Positions 6,512-14,146 are shown, numbered from the stretch's first letter. The stretch: DNA of 15,483 nt from Dehalococcoidia bacterium (GCA_007571275.1 RKRS01000047.1:1-15483), one strand, 5' to 3'. A program made the numbers and translations. The notes: generated by a model not told the origin, from the sequence alone.

Positions 6512-8082
6512 TACCCGTTCTTGGCCTCGCCGTGGGTCTTGCGCAGGTCGTTCTTGAGCACTTTGCCCATGTGGTTACGCGGCAAGCTGTCGACGACGGC
6601 CAGGTAGCTGGGCGCCTTGTAGCTGGCCAGCTGACTCTTGGTGTGCGCGACCGCCTCGTCGAGCGTGAAGCTGGTTCCTTCGTGCAGGATCACGACCGCC
6701 TTGACGACTTCACCCCACTCCAGATCGGGCGCGCCAATCACGGCGGCCTCGGCGACGGCGGGGTGCCCTTCCAGCACTTGTTCGATCTCGCCTGGCGCAA
6801 TGTTCTCGCCGCCGCGGATGATCAAGTCCTTGGTGCGGCCGGTGATGAACAGATAGCCCTCGTCGTCGAGGTAACCAACATCGCCGGTGTACAGCACACC
6901 ATCGCGGATGGCGGAGGCGGTCGCCTCTTCCTGCTTCAGGTAGCCGCTCATGATGCGGTCGCCGCGCACACAGATTTCACCCTCTTCGCCCATCCCGACC
7001 ACGTTGTCCGACGGGTCCATGATCAGCACCTCAATGTCGGGCATCACGCGGCCGACCGAGCGCAGACGGTGCTCCTTGACGGCGATCTCTTCAGGCGTGC
7101 CGTCGAGCCGGTGGTCGTCGGGGCCGAGGAACGAGATCGTGCTAGTCGATTCGGTCTGGCCGTAGGCGTTCATGAAACCGACATTCTTGGGGAAGACGTC
7201 AACGGCGCTGCGGATCACGTCGTACGGCATGGGTGCGGCGCCGTAGGTCAGCACTTCGAGCGTCTCGCCCTTGAAGTTGGCGAACGCCTCGTCCTCCATC
7301 GTCCGCTTCAGCATCGTCGGCACCACCATCGAGTGGGTGATGCCGTGCGTGTCAACCGCGTCGATCCACGCGCCGGGCGAGAACTGCGGCAGAATCACCA
7401 GCGTGCGCCCGCCCCAGACCGATGAGATCATCGACGTCGCGCCGGCGATGTGGAAGAGCGGCACCGAGAGCAGCGTCTTGTTGTGCACGCCGGTCGGGTC
7501 GGCCATCTCGATCGTGTTCATCGCGTAGCTGCTCAGGTCGGCGTAGGTGACCTGCACGCCCTTGGGCATCGCCGTCGTGCCGGAGGTGTAGATGATCACC
7601 GTCGGGTCGCGGTCTTCGACCGGAACGTAGAGGAAGTCGTCGGAGCCCGACGCGATCAGGTCGCGGTAGTGCGTCTGGCCGAGCGCGACGTCGTTCTCCA
7701 GCGCGATGTAGTGCTCGACGGTCGGGCAGTCGTCTTTGATCGCGCGTACGAGGTCCTGGTAGCGGTCCGAGACGAAAATCGCCTTGGCCTCGACGGTGTT
7801 GATCATGTAGGTCAGCTCTTCGCGCTTGGCGCGGTAGTTGAGCGGCACGAAGGTGACGCCGAGCTTGGCGCAGGCGTAGTAGATGATCACGTACTCAGCA
7901 GAGTTGACCGACATCACCCCGAGGTGGTCGCCGTGGCTGAGGCCGAGCCCTTGCAGGGCGTTGGCGAGCACGGTGACGTCGGCAGCAAGCTCGGCGAAGG
8001 TCTTGCTGGTCTCTTCGCAGAGCAGCGCCACGCGGTCGGGCACGTTAGCGGCGGCGATGTCGAGCATGTCGGCGGTGTTCAC
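6511..8082 (-). CDS. AMP-forming acyl-CoA synthetase (fatty-acid or aryl-acid CoA ligase)
   Basis: 523-aa member of the adenylate-forming (ANL) superfamily, which activates a carboxylate with ATP and transfers it to CoA. Core motifs are intact: the phosphate loop YTSGTTAMPKG (165-175), the NAYGQTES motif (305-312), YTGDVGYLDDEGYLFITGR (398-416) with the nucleotide-ribose Asp, the hinge region near KDLIIRGGENI (418-428), and the C-terminal PRNHMGKVLK (501-510) with the acyl-adenylating Lys507. Length is normal for the family, and substrate chain length cannot be read from sequence. The start is GTG at 8082 with AAGGAG eight bases upstream. It is the last gene of the acylase-crotonase run, 59 nt after the enoyl-CoA hydratase. 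Its TAA stop overlaps the terminal base of repeat copy C. Confidence 0.93.
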   Translation of the reverse strand: MNTADMLDIAAANVPDRVALLCEETSKTFAELAADVTVLANALQGLGLSHGDHLGVMSVNSAEYVIIYYACAKLGVTFVPLNYRAKREELTYMINTVEAKAIFVSDRYQDLVRAIKDDCPTVEHYIALENDVALGQTHYRDLIASGSDDFLYVPVEDRDPTVIIYTSGTTAMPKGVQVTYADLSSYAMNTIEMADPTGVHNKTLLSVPLFHIAGATSMISSVWGGRTLVILPQFSPGAWIDAVDTHGITHSMVVPTMLKRTMEDEAFANFKGETLEVLTYGAAPMPYDVIRSAVDVFPKNVGFMNAYGQTESTSTISFLGPDDHRLDGTPEEIAVKEHRLRSVGRVMPDIEVLIMDPSDNVVGMGEEGEICVRGDRIMSGYLKQEEATASAIRDGVLYTGDVGYLDDEGYLFITGRTKDLIIRGGENIAPGEIEQVLEGHPAVAEAAVIGAPDLEWGEVVKAVVILHEGTSFTLDEAVAHTKSQLASYKAPSYLAVVDSLPRNHMGKVLKNDLRKTHGEAKNG

Positions 8083-8141
8083 GGGCGGGTCTCCTTGACT
8101 GGGCCGGTCGCGCAGCTCGGCGCGTTTGGGATATGAACGGG

Positions 8142-8876
8142 TTAACGATCTGACAGTGTATTGGTCAATCGGCGTGCGGTCTGCGTGTCCTGCCGGATCG
8201 CAGCGGACAGAGGCAGATCGAGTCCGCGTCGGATGCTGCGTTTGAGCGCCGAGGCGAGCAGTGGATCGACTGCGGCCAGCCGCTGCGCCGCGCGGTCAAC
8301 CGTGGCATCCAACTCCGATCTCGGAACCACGCGATGGACGATGCCCCAGGCGAGCGCGCGCTCGGCATCGACCGGCTCGCCGCTCAGGATCAGCCCTGTC
8401 GCCGCGCCGAGTGGAGCGATGCGTGGCATCAGCTGCGTGCCGCCGGCGGACGGGATATATCCCAGTGTGACTTCAGGCAGACCGATGCGGGTGTCCTTGG
8501 CGGCAATTCGCAGGTCGCAATAGAGCGGTAGCTCGATCCCGGCGCCGAAACAGAAACCATGCAACGCGGCGATGGCCGGGATCGGCAAATCCTCAAGCAG
8601 CGCCCAGAGATCGCGCTGCCGCCGCGCCTCGCGTGATTGATGCAGGGACGGCGCCGTGCCGAACTCGGAGATATCGGCGCCAGCGGAGAAGGCGCGCGGG
8701 CTCTCCCCGCGAACGATCAGGACGCGAACGTCAGGGTCAATCAGCGCGGCCTGGATATAGGTCCAGAGATCGTCGCGCATCGTCATGTTGATCGCGTTGA
8801 GCGCTTCGGGGCGCTGCAGGGTGATACTGGCGACGCCCTCGAACGGCTTGTCATAGCGGACGAACGATTGGCTCAT
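8142..8876 (-). CDS. Enoyl-CoA hydratase/isomerase family protein (both catalytic Glu present)
   Basis: 244-aa crotonase-fold protein predicted to hydrate trans-2-enoyl-CoA in beta-oxidation. It has the usual N-terminal RPEALNAI (22-29), the oxyanion-hole strand AFSAGADI (62-69), and the core from GFCFGAGIELPLYCDLR into GLPEVTLGYIPSAGG. Glu115 and Glu135 correspond to Glu144 and Glu164 of rat mitochondrial hydratase, with the expected spacing of 20. It is slightly short for the family (usually about 255-265). The ATG at 8876 has little Shine-Dalgarno character. It lies 30 nt after the 80-aa protein and 59 nt before the acyl-CoA synthetase, so they are probably co-transcribed. A second crotonase in the same run (9462-10169) is far more divergent. 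Confidence 0.92.
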   Translation of the reverse strand: MSQSFVRYDKPFEGVASITLQRPEALNAINMTMRDDLWTYIQAALIDPDVRVLIVRGESPRAFSAGADISEFGTAPSLHQSREARRQRDLWALLEDLPIPAIAALHGFCFGAGIELPLYCDLRIAAKDTRIGLPEVTLGYIPSAGGTQLMPRIAPLGAATGLILSGEPVDAERALAWGIVHRVVPRSELDATVDRAAQRLAAVDPLLASALKRSIRRGLDLPLSAAIRQDTQTARRLTNTLSDR

Positions 8877-8906
8877 GACAGAGAGCGGGCCGTCGGCCGC
8901 GCTGAA

Positions 8907-9149
8907 CTAGCGCCAGTCGGGCCTGCGAATTTCGCTCTTCCGACGGACGCCCCAGAGGCGTTCGATGTCGTTGTTCATCTTCTCGTGCAATGCGTCCATC
9001 TCTTCACGGCCCGGACGCATCTCGCTGGACTTCCAGCGGCGGATAGCCGCCCGGTCGGACTTGTGCAGGTCCACCTCGTCCAGCATGTGATTGACGACCT
9101 GACTGAACACCGCCCAGGCCTCTTCGATATCGAGTTCCACTTTGACCAT
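8907..9149 (-). CDS. Small protein of unknown function, 80 aa, paralogue of the 9192-9440 product
   Basis: I do not recognise this family. The product is predicted to be mostly helical and charged, with no signal peptide or cysteine. It aligns without gaps, offset by one residue, to the neighbouring 82-aa protein: shared positions include LD and E-E-x-W (L6, D7, W12), L-D-x-V-x-L (L23, D24, V26, L28) and I-R-x-W (I36, R37, W39). The C-terminus is Arg-rich (GVRRKSEIRRPDWR). Paralogy and the conserved framework show that this is a real gene, supported by a GGGGAAG-type ribosome site upstream of the ATG at 9149. It lies 42 nt after its paralogue and 30 nt before the enoyl-CoA hydratase, so a role linked to CoA-ester metabolism is plausible but unproven. 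Confidence 0.8.
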   Translation of the reverse strand: MVKVELDIEEAWAVFSQVVNHMLDEVDLHKSDRAAIRRWKSSEMRPGREEMDALHEKMNNDIERLWGVRRKSEIRRPDWR

Positions 9150-9191
9150 GATCGATCTGCTTCCCCTCTGCTTGCGTCAGCTGCAGCCGTG

Positions 9192-9440
9192 TTAGCGCAC
9201 CCGACGGTAGTAGTCGCGACGGCGGATAGTACGGGCCAGTTCTTCGTCGATGGTGTTGCCCAAGGCTTCGTTGACGCCGCGGGCGACCGCCTCCATCGCG
9301 GCGTTGCCCTCCACGATGCCGGCCCGCCAGTCACGGATCGCCTTGACCGCTTCGTCGGACAGTTCCACCTGATCCAGCACCTGAGCGGTGATCAGCGTCA
9401 TCAATGACCAGGTCTCTTCCTCATCCAGAATCAGTCGCAT
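9192..9440 (-). CDS. Small protein of unknown function, 82 aa, paralogue of the 8907-9149 product
   Basis: Unrecognised family, and tandem partner of the 80-aa protein just downstream. It starts MRLILDEEETW. It has the same framework residues (L5, D6, W11, L22, D23, V25, L27, I35, R36, W38), then a second, Ala- and Glu-rich helical part and a basic, Tyr-containing tail (RTIRRRDYYRRVR). A strong AGGAGG lies seven bases before the ATG at 9440. It begins 21 nt after the stop of the atypical crotonase, which makes co-transcription very likely. The short N-terminal strand and two or three helices suggest a compact all-alpha or alpha/beta domain, possibly dimeric. No catalytic motif is visible. Confidence 0.82.
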   Translation of the reverse strand: MRLILDEEETWSLMTLITAQVLDQVELSDEAVKAIRDWRAGIVEGNAAMEAVARGVNEALGNTIDEELARTIRRRDYYRRVR

Positions 9441-9461
9441 CGCTCGGCCTCCTCTGCGGGC

Positions 9462-10169
9462 TCAGTTCCCGCTGAACTGCGGTGTTCGTTTACTGACGAA
9501 CGCCTCAACACCCTCGGCGCGATCCGCGGTGTCTTGCAGCAGTATCGTCAGTTCAGTCTCATAATGAAGCGCCTGCGCCAGGGGCATGTCCAATCCCTGA
9601 CGAATGGCGTCTTTCGCGTATCGGGTAGCGATCGGTCCGCGCGAGGCGATCGAGCGGGCGAGCGTCATGGCCGCCTCGAATGGATCATCAGCCACTGCAT
9701 TCACCAGTCCCCAGTCCAGGGCGGTGGTGGCGTCGATCTGATCCTCGAGCATCAGCAGCTGGGTCGCTCTGGAACGGCCCACCGCGCGGGTGAGCCGCTG
9801 TAGGCCGCCGGCGCGAGGAAACTCCTCCGTGAGCGGATTGAAGCTCAAGCGGCAATCGACGCTCGCCACTCGAAGATCGGCAGTCAAGGCCAATTCCAGT
9901 CCGCCATCGCGTATCGGGCCGGCGAGCACGGCGATGGTCGGTTGCGGCAGATCGGCAAATGCCTGGAACAGATCGCCGAAATCGGTCGGACCGTCAAAAC
10001 CCAGCCATACTCGGGGATCGGGATTGAGGATGACCACCCGCGCATCGTCGCTGACGCAGCCGCAGATATCGGCCAGCTGCCCCAGCAACCGGGCGTCAAG
10101 CGCGACACCGCCGCTGATCAGGGCGATATCTTCGATGCGCTCGATACTGAGCTGTGATGAGGCGGACAT
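9462..10169 (-). CDS. Divergent crotonase-fold protein, likely not a standard enoyl-CoA hydratase
   Basis: 235-aa crotonase-superfamily protein. The C-terminus is classic (EGVEAFVSKRTPQFSGN), and the core GGLELALTADLRVAS keeps a Glu (E92) at the rat Glu144 position. Aligning on the AGG motif (120-122), the rat Glu164 position falls on Asn111 (SFNPLTEEFPRAGG), so the second catalytic Glu is absent. Acidic residues 115-116 are four or five residues off. The N-terminal RPxxLNAL motif is gone, and the oxyanion strand reads WLGFDG instead of FSAGAD. It may be another activity of the superfamily (isomerase, hydrolase, lyase) or a regulatory pseudoenzyme. It starts 32 nt after the acylase stop and leads the ECH-small-small-ECH block. 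The Shine-Dalgarno is weak. Confidence 0.85.
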   Translation of the reverse strand: MSASSQLSIERIEDIALISGGVALDARLLGQLADICGCVSDDARVVILNPDPRVWLGFDGPTDFGDLFQAFADLPQPTIAVLAGPIRDGGLELALTADLRVASVDCRLSFNPLTEEFPRAGGLQRLTRAVGRSRATQLLMLEDQIDATTALDWGLVNAVADDPFEAAMTLARSIASRGPIATRYAKDAIRQGLDMPLAQALHYETELTILLQDTADRAEGVEAFVSKRTPQFSGN

Positions 10170-10201
10170 CCGGTTGATCGTCTCAGTTGCGTCTCAGTCA
10201 G

Positions 10202-12652
10202 TCAGTGTACCGAAGCCTGGGGAATCAGCTGCAGGCGATTGGTTCGCCTGGTCGCGGAGGTGCGAGCCGCTGCCTCGATCTGCTCCCGGTCGCGCAACAG
10301 AGGCAGATAGCGATCCTGCAGCCAGGCGTCGGTCAAGGGTCCGTTGGCATGCAGCGGATCGTGAATCTGTTCACCGGCCAGCGCGAATTGCGCCTCCGGA
10401 GGATTACTGAGTTTGACGATCAGGCGCAACGCGGGGATCGCGGTCGCCGAGTCAAAGTGACGCAGGCCCAGGACGCCCGATTGGGCAATGGTGTCCGCTT
10501 CGCCACCGACCCGAAACGGCCCTGGCGACAGTAATGATCCGATCAGCGGGGCGTCGGCGAGGCTGTGCTTGAGGATTAGCTGGCAACAGCGTCCCCAGGT
10601 CCAGGTCGCACGGTCGGGCCCGAACTGGCGTCGTAGCGTGTCCAACGCGCGAGCGTGAGCGTCGGCCAGGCGTTGCGTTGCCGCTTCGGGATCGGCGGCA
10701 ATTCGCTTGAGCGCCCAGGAAGTCGCGTGCGCCGCGAAGATGTCCAGCGTGGGAATGGCCGACAGTGGATCCAGTAACGCCTGCCCTGTCGATCCCAGCA
10801 GCTCGGACAGTTCACGCCGCCGGTACTCGATCAGTGTGGTCGCAACGATGGCGGCGCTCACCGAGTTCGCAGCCATCGCGCCATCCCACTGCGCGAGGGA
10901 ATCATCGGCGATGTGGGTTGCGAACTCGCGCAAGGGCAGCGAGACGCGATCGGTTTGAATGGCGGCGAAGGTATCCGTCGTATGTGGCGCGGTCTGCTTG
11001 AGCAATGCACGAATGCGCGTCGCGCGACCAGGATCGAGGTATTCCGCCCCGAAGCGACTGTCGGCGAATGGCTCCAGCGGCGCATTGGCGCTAACCACAA
11101 CGCCGCCTGCCGGATCAATGACGTGTGGTAGCTCGTCGCCGCTGCGCGCCTCCGTCGGGACGCCGCCTCGATCGACTGGCGCCCAGCCGGCGACCGGAAA
11201 TCGTAGGGTAGCCAGATCGCCAGCGGGCACATCAGCGCTGACGCGCAGGCCCACCCGCTGCTGGTCGGCATAGGCGTAGCAGAGATTGAAGTCGGCCATA
11301 TCTGCAGTGGCTGCGCTGAATTCGTCCCAGTTGCGGGCGGAGAGCACGTCAGCAATCCCGCCGCCGCCGTGTCGCGGCGTCAAAATCCTCGAGTACAGCG
11401 AAATCGCGCGCGGCGCCTTGCCGCGCTGATGCTGATCATGCAGATCGCGCAGATCATCAGACAGGATGTCGCTGACCACCGGACCGTTGACCGTCTCGCG
11501 GACGGTGATGCGTTCGGTCGGATATCCACGCACCTTGATCGCTTCTTCGCGCTCCGAGATGTCTGCCCAACCATCGGGCGTGAGTGATGTCGAGCCGTCC
11601 TCGGAGAGCTGCTCCACGACAGCGATGTTCATCGCCATCATCGCCGCGGTCGGTCCCCAGGCGATGTGGTCGTTCAACCCCCAGACAATGCCAGGCAAGC
11701 CCGGTACGCTGGCGCCGGCCGCGTCAAACTCCGGGCAATGCAGATGAACGAAGTAGGTGTGTGGCGGCGAGACCGGGTTGAGGTGCGGGTCGCAAGCGAA
11801 CAGCGGCGTTCCCGCTTCGCTGTGCCGACCGTCAACCGCCCAGTTATTGGACGCGCCGTTCTGCAGTCCCAACAGCTCCGAGGCTGCTCGCGCCGCTCGC
11901 TGCAGCGGTTCCGCGAGTTCGCCGTAGGGCGCGTCAGGAGGCGTAGCCGCCGCGGTCTCGGACGACATCGGTGGATCGAGCTCATGCAACGCACCCAGAC
12001 CGGCTGCGGCGACGATGCGCGCGCGCATCAACTGTTGCTCCCAGGCCGGCGACAACAGACAGGACAGCAGCTTGCCCCAGGCGATGCTGTCGGCGGCTTG
12101 CCAGGGCCCAATCCAGTCACCCAGCATCTGCGCCTCAAACGGTCGCGGCGCGCGCGCAATGGCGGCATTGATGCCGGCAATGAATGGCCAGAGCTGCTCT
12201 CGCTGCATCGCCGGCGTCGCCTCCCAGGCCGCCTCCGACACTCGTCCGAAGCCCAATGTCCGCGTGAATCGATCAACCGGCAATGCAGCCGGACCCACGA
12301 TCTCCGACAGACGCCCCATCGCCGCCCGTCGGCTCCAATGCATCTGCCAGAGGCGGTCCTGCGCCTGGACATAACCCAGGGCGAACAAGGCGTCAGCTGC
12401 CGATTCCGCAAAGCAGTGCGGGATGTCGTAGCGGTCGCGAATGATCTCGACCGGCGCACGCAGCCCGGCGACGGTCGTCTTCCCGCGTCGTTTGTGCGTT
12501 TGCGGCGACTGCAGCGCATTGGCAAGCGTTGTACCCGCGAGCGCTTTCAAAAGCGACCCGCCCTGTCGCAGCGAGAGCGACAGCGCTCTCCAGTCGATGC
12601 TAGGGAGTTGGTCGAATGGTGAGGCGCTCATGTCTTGAGCGTACGCGGTCAT
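10202..12652 (-). CDS. Penicillin acylase family (Ntn-hydrolase, S45) protein
   Basis: Predicted self-processing N-terminal-nucleophile amidase of the penicillin-acylase family, which also includes acyl-homoserine-lactone and cephalosporin acylases. At about 816 aa it has normal full-precursor length. An alpha-chain region precedes the autocleavage site G-A | S268-N-N-W, whose Ser would become the N-terminal nucleophile of the beta chain. FACDPHLNP (285-293) and WGLNDHIAWGPT (324-335), with the oxyanion Asn, follow as in the family. No signal peptide is visible (it starts MTAYAQDMSASPFDQ), although characterised members are mostly periplasmic or secreted. The start is uncertain: ATG 12652 or ATG 12631, neither with a good Shine-Dalgarno. 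It is divergent from the SDR, and first in a run with crotonases and a CoA ligase, suggesting that the acid it releases is degraded. Substrate unknown. Confidence 0.9.
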   Translation of the reverse strand: MTAYAQDMSASPFDQLPSIDWRALSLSLRQGGSLLKALAGTTLANALQSPQTHKRRGKTTVAGLRAPVEIIRDRYDIPHCFAESAADALFALGYVQAQDRLWQMHWSRRAAMGRLSEIVGPAALPVDRFTRTLGFGRVSEAAWEATPAMQREQLWPFIAGINAAIARAPRPFEAQMLGDWIGPWQAADSIAWGKLLSCLLSPAWEQQLMRARIVAAAGLGALHELDPPMSSETAAATPPDAPYGELAEPLQRAARAASELLGLQNGASNNWAVDGRHSEAGTPLFACDPHLNPVSPPHTYFVHLHCPEFDAAGASVPGLPGIVWGLNDHIAWGPTAAMMAMNIAVVEQLSEDGSTSLTPDGWADISEREEAIKVRGYPTERITVRETVNGPVVSDILSDDLRDLHDQHQRGKAPRAISLYSRILTPRHGGGGIADVLSARNWDEFSAATADMADFNLCYAYADQQRVGLRVSADVPAGDLATLRFPVAGWAPVDRGGVPTEARSGDELPHVIDPAGGVVVSANAPLEPFADSRFGAEYLDPGRATRIRALLKQTAPHTTDTFAAIQTDRVSLPLREFATHIADDSLAQWDGAMAANSVSAAIVATTLIEYRRRELSELLGSTGQALLDPLSAIPTLDIFAAHATSWALKRIAADPEAATQRLADAHARALDTLRRQFGPDRATWTWGRCCQLILKHSLADAPLIGSLLSPGPFRVGGEADTIAQSGVLGLRHFDSATAIPALRLIVKLSNPPEAQFALAGEQIHDPLHANGPLTDAWLQDRYLPLLRDREQIEAAARTSATRRTNRLQLIPQASVH

Positions 12653-12688
12653 AGAATGTTTGCCGACGAGGTCACCGTGATTCTTGGC

Positions 12689-12693
12689 GGAGG
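12689..12693 (+). promoter_or_regulatory. Shine-Dalgarno GGAGG for the SDR start at 12699
   Basis: GGAGG followed by CGGCT and ATG at 12699. It favours this start over the in-frame TTG at 12684, which would place the ribosome site inside the coding region. Confidence 0.7.
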
Positions 12694-12698
12694 CGGCT

Positions 12699-13478
12699 AT
12701 GGATCTGGGTCTGGCGGGTAAACGAGCGCTCATCACCGGCGCTTCCGAGGGAATCGGCCTGTATTGCGCGCTCTCACTGGCGGCGGAGGGGGTCGATGTA
12801 TCGATCTGCTCGAGACGCCCGGATGCGCTCGAGCAGGCAGCAGCGAAGATCGACGCTGCCGGCGCCGGTCGTGCGCACTGGACTGCCGTTGATCTCGGCG
12901 AACCTGACGCCGGCGACCGCGCAGTCGCGGCCGCAGTTGAGGCGCTGGGTGGACTGGAGATCCTGATCAACAACATGGGCGTCTCGCTACGCGGCGAAGA
13001 CGATGAGGTCTGGCAGGACATGTTCGACCTCAATCTGATGGCCGCCGTACGCACCACCCGCGCGGCCTTGCCTCATCTGTCGGAAGCGGCCGCCGGCGCA
13101 GGAGCGGATAGTTCATCGATCATCCACATCGGCTCAATCTTCGGCCGCGAGGCCGGCGGCTCGGCGCAGTACAACGCAATGAAGGCGGCGATCCACAGTT
13201 ACGCAAAATCGCTGGCGCTGGAGCTCGCGCCGAGCAATATCCGAGCCAACGCGGTCGCGCCCGGCTCCATCGCCTGGCCCAACTCACGTTGGCAGACTCG
13301 CTATGAAGCAGACCCGGACGGTATCCAGCGCAGCGTGCTGGATACCATCGCCTTCAACCGCTTCGGCCGCCCCGAAGAAGTAGCTGACGTGGTGGCCTTC
13401 CTGGCCTCTCCGAGGGCTAGTTGGGTCACCGGCGCTTGCCTCAACGTCGATGGCGGACAGACTCGCTCGAACATCTAA
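12699..13478 (+). CDS. Short-chain dehydrogenase/reductase (SDR), classical type
   Basis: 259-aa NAD(P)-dependent oxidoreductase. It has the Rossmann glycine motif TGASEGIG (13-20), NNMG (91-94, usually NNAG), catalytic Asn112 in DLNL, and the Ser146 - Tyr158-x3-Lys162 triad (IGSIFG...QYNAMK). The C-terminal LASPRASWVTGACLNVDGGQ is typical of the FabG-like group. Arg39-Arg40 after the second strand (CSRRP) would favour NADP(H), by analogy with other SDRs. Divergently placed 46 nt from the acylase and followed 33 nt later by a small membrane protein on the same strand. In this setting it may serve as a 3-hydroxyacyl-CoA or alcohol dehydrogenase, but the substrate cannot be assigned. Confidence 0.92.
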   Translation: MDLGLAGKRALITGASEGIGLYCALSLAAEGVDVSICSRRPDALEQAAAKIDAAGAGRAHWTAVDLGEPDAGDRAVAAAVEALGGLEILINNMGVSLRGEDDEVWQDMFDLNLMAAVRTTRAALPHLSEAAAGAGADSSSIIHIGSIFGREAGGSAQYNAMKAAIHSYAKSLALELAPSNIRANAVAPGSIAWPNSRWQTRYEADPDGIQRSVLDTIAFNRFGRPEEVADVVAFLASPRASWVTGACLNVDGGQTRSNI

Positions 13479-13511
13479 ACTGGGATCAGGAATCACGGTC
13501 GGGAGCCAGCC

Positions 13512-13985
13512 ATGGACGAGCACCGCTACGAACACAGTCGCACCCGACTCGGCGCGCTGCCCTCGCGCGCCTGGGACGTCATGGGGCCGCGCATGCTGCG
13601 CCCGCTGATTGGCGGCGCCGTCGGAGCGTCCATCGTCGTGCTCTTCCTGGCGATTCGCGGCGGCACGGCGGTCGAACTGAACGAGCTGACTGGCACCGCC
13701 TGGGGCGGCTGGAGCCGACACGCCGATGTGCATCTGCTGATCGTGGTCAACGCCGCCATGGTCGTGGCCATCGCGGTCAACTTCGCCGCCGAGTGGGTAC
13801 ACCACTGGATCTACATCGCGATGAGCGTGATCAGCGCCGCCGTCCTGATCGCGCTCCGACAGCTGGCCGAGATCGATGGCGCCGGCGGCAACATCCTGCT
13901 CGGACTGATCTCGCTGTTCCTCTTCGCCGCAGTGGTCATCGCGGCCTGGGACGTGCGCTCAATCGGCCGCCGCAGCGGATACTAG
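13512..13985 (+). CDS. Small integral membrane protein, four predicted helices
   Basis: 157-aa protein of unknown function. A basic N-terminus (DEHRYEHSRTR) is followed by hydrophobic segments at about 31-49, 73-93, 97-115 and 127-146. It ends in a short basic tail (RSIGRRSGY), which would place both ends in the cytoplasm by the positive-inside rule. No catalytic or metal motif is apparent; a WVHHWIY stretch between helices 2 and 3 contains two His. GGGAG lies six bases before the ATG at 13512. It follows the SDR by 33 nt and is probably co-transcribed. Its TAG stop shares the palindrome CTAG with the stop of the convergent 47-aa gene. Confidence 0.78.
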   Translation: MDEHRYEHSRTRLGALPSRAWDVMGPRMLRPLIGGAVGASIVVLFLAIRGGTAVELNELTGTAWGGWSRHADVHLLIVVNAAMVVAIAVNFAAEWVHHWIYIAMSVISAAVLIALRQLAEIDGAGGNILLGLISLFLFAAVVIAAWDVRSIGRRSGY

Positions 13986-14125
13986 TTCGCCAGCGCCTGC
14001 TCCAACGGGATGAACGGCCCGCCGCGAGCCATGCGTTCCCGAGAAATACGAATGTCTTCCTCGTCCTCCTCGGGAGTAGTCAGGTCGATCTGCTCTGTCG
14101 TCCAACGCTTTTCGGTGGCCACCAT
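13982..14125 (-). CDS. Small acidic protein, 47 aa, unknown function
   Basis: ORF starting at ATG 14125 with AAGGG five bases upstream, 21 nt after the cupin stop on the same strand. The product has an acidic middle (TTPEEDEEDIRISRERMARG) and a conserved-looking tail GGPFIPLEQALAN. Its size and charge recall small antitoxin-like or adaptor proteins, but no toxin gene is adjacent, and I cannot place it in a family. Codon use matches the surrounding genes. It overlaps the convergent membrane-protein gene by four bases, both stops being read from CTAG. The GTG at 14122 is an alternative start one codon later. Confidence 0.55.
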   Translation of the reverse strand: MVATEKRWTTEQIDLTTPEEDEEDIRISRERMARGGPFIPLEQALAN

Positions 14126-14146
14126 GCAACCCTTGCCCCCGACTCG

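Noticed and set aside
6532..8136. Long plus-strand open frames opposite the acyl-CoA synthetase
   Set aside because: Shadows of a gene whose ANL motifs are unambiguous on the minus strand.
12653..13057. Upstream extension of the penicillin acylase reading frame, opposite the SDR
   Set aside because: It is antisense to conserved SDR motifs and adds Arg/Ser/Pro-rich sequence without family similarity; the overlap is a by-product of GC-rich codon use.
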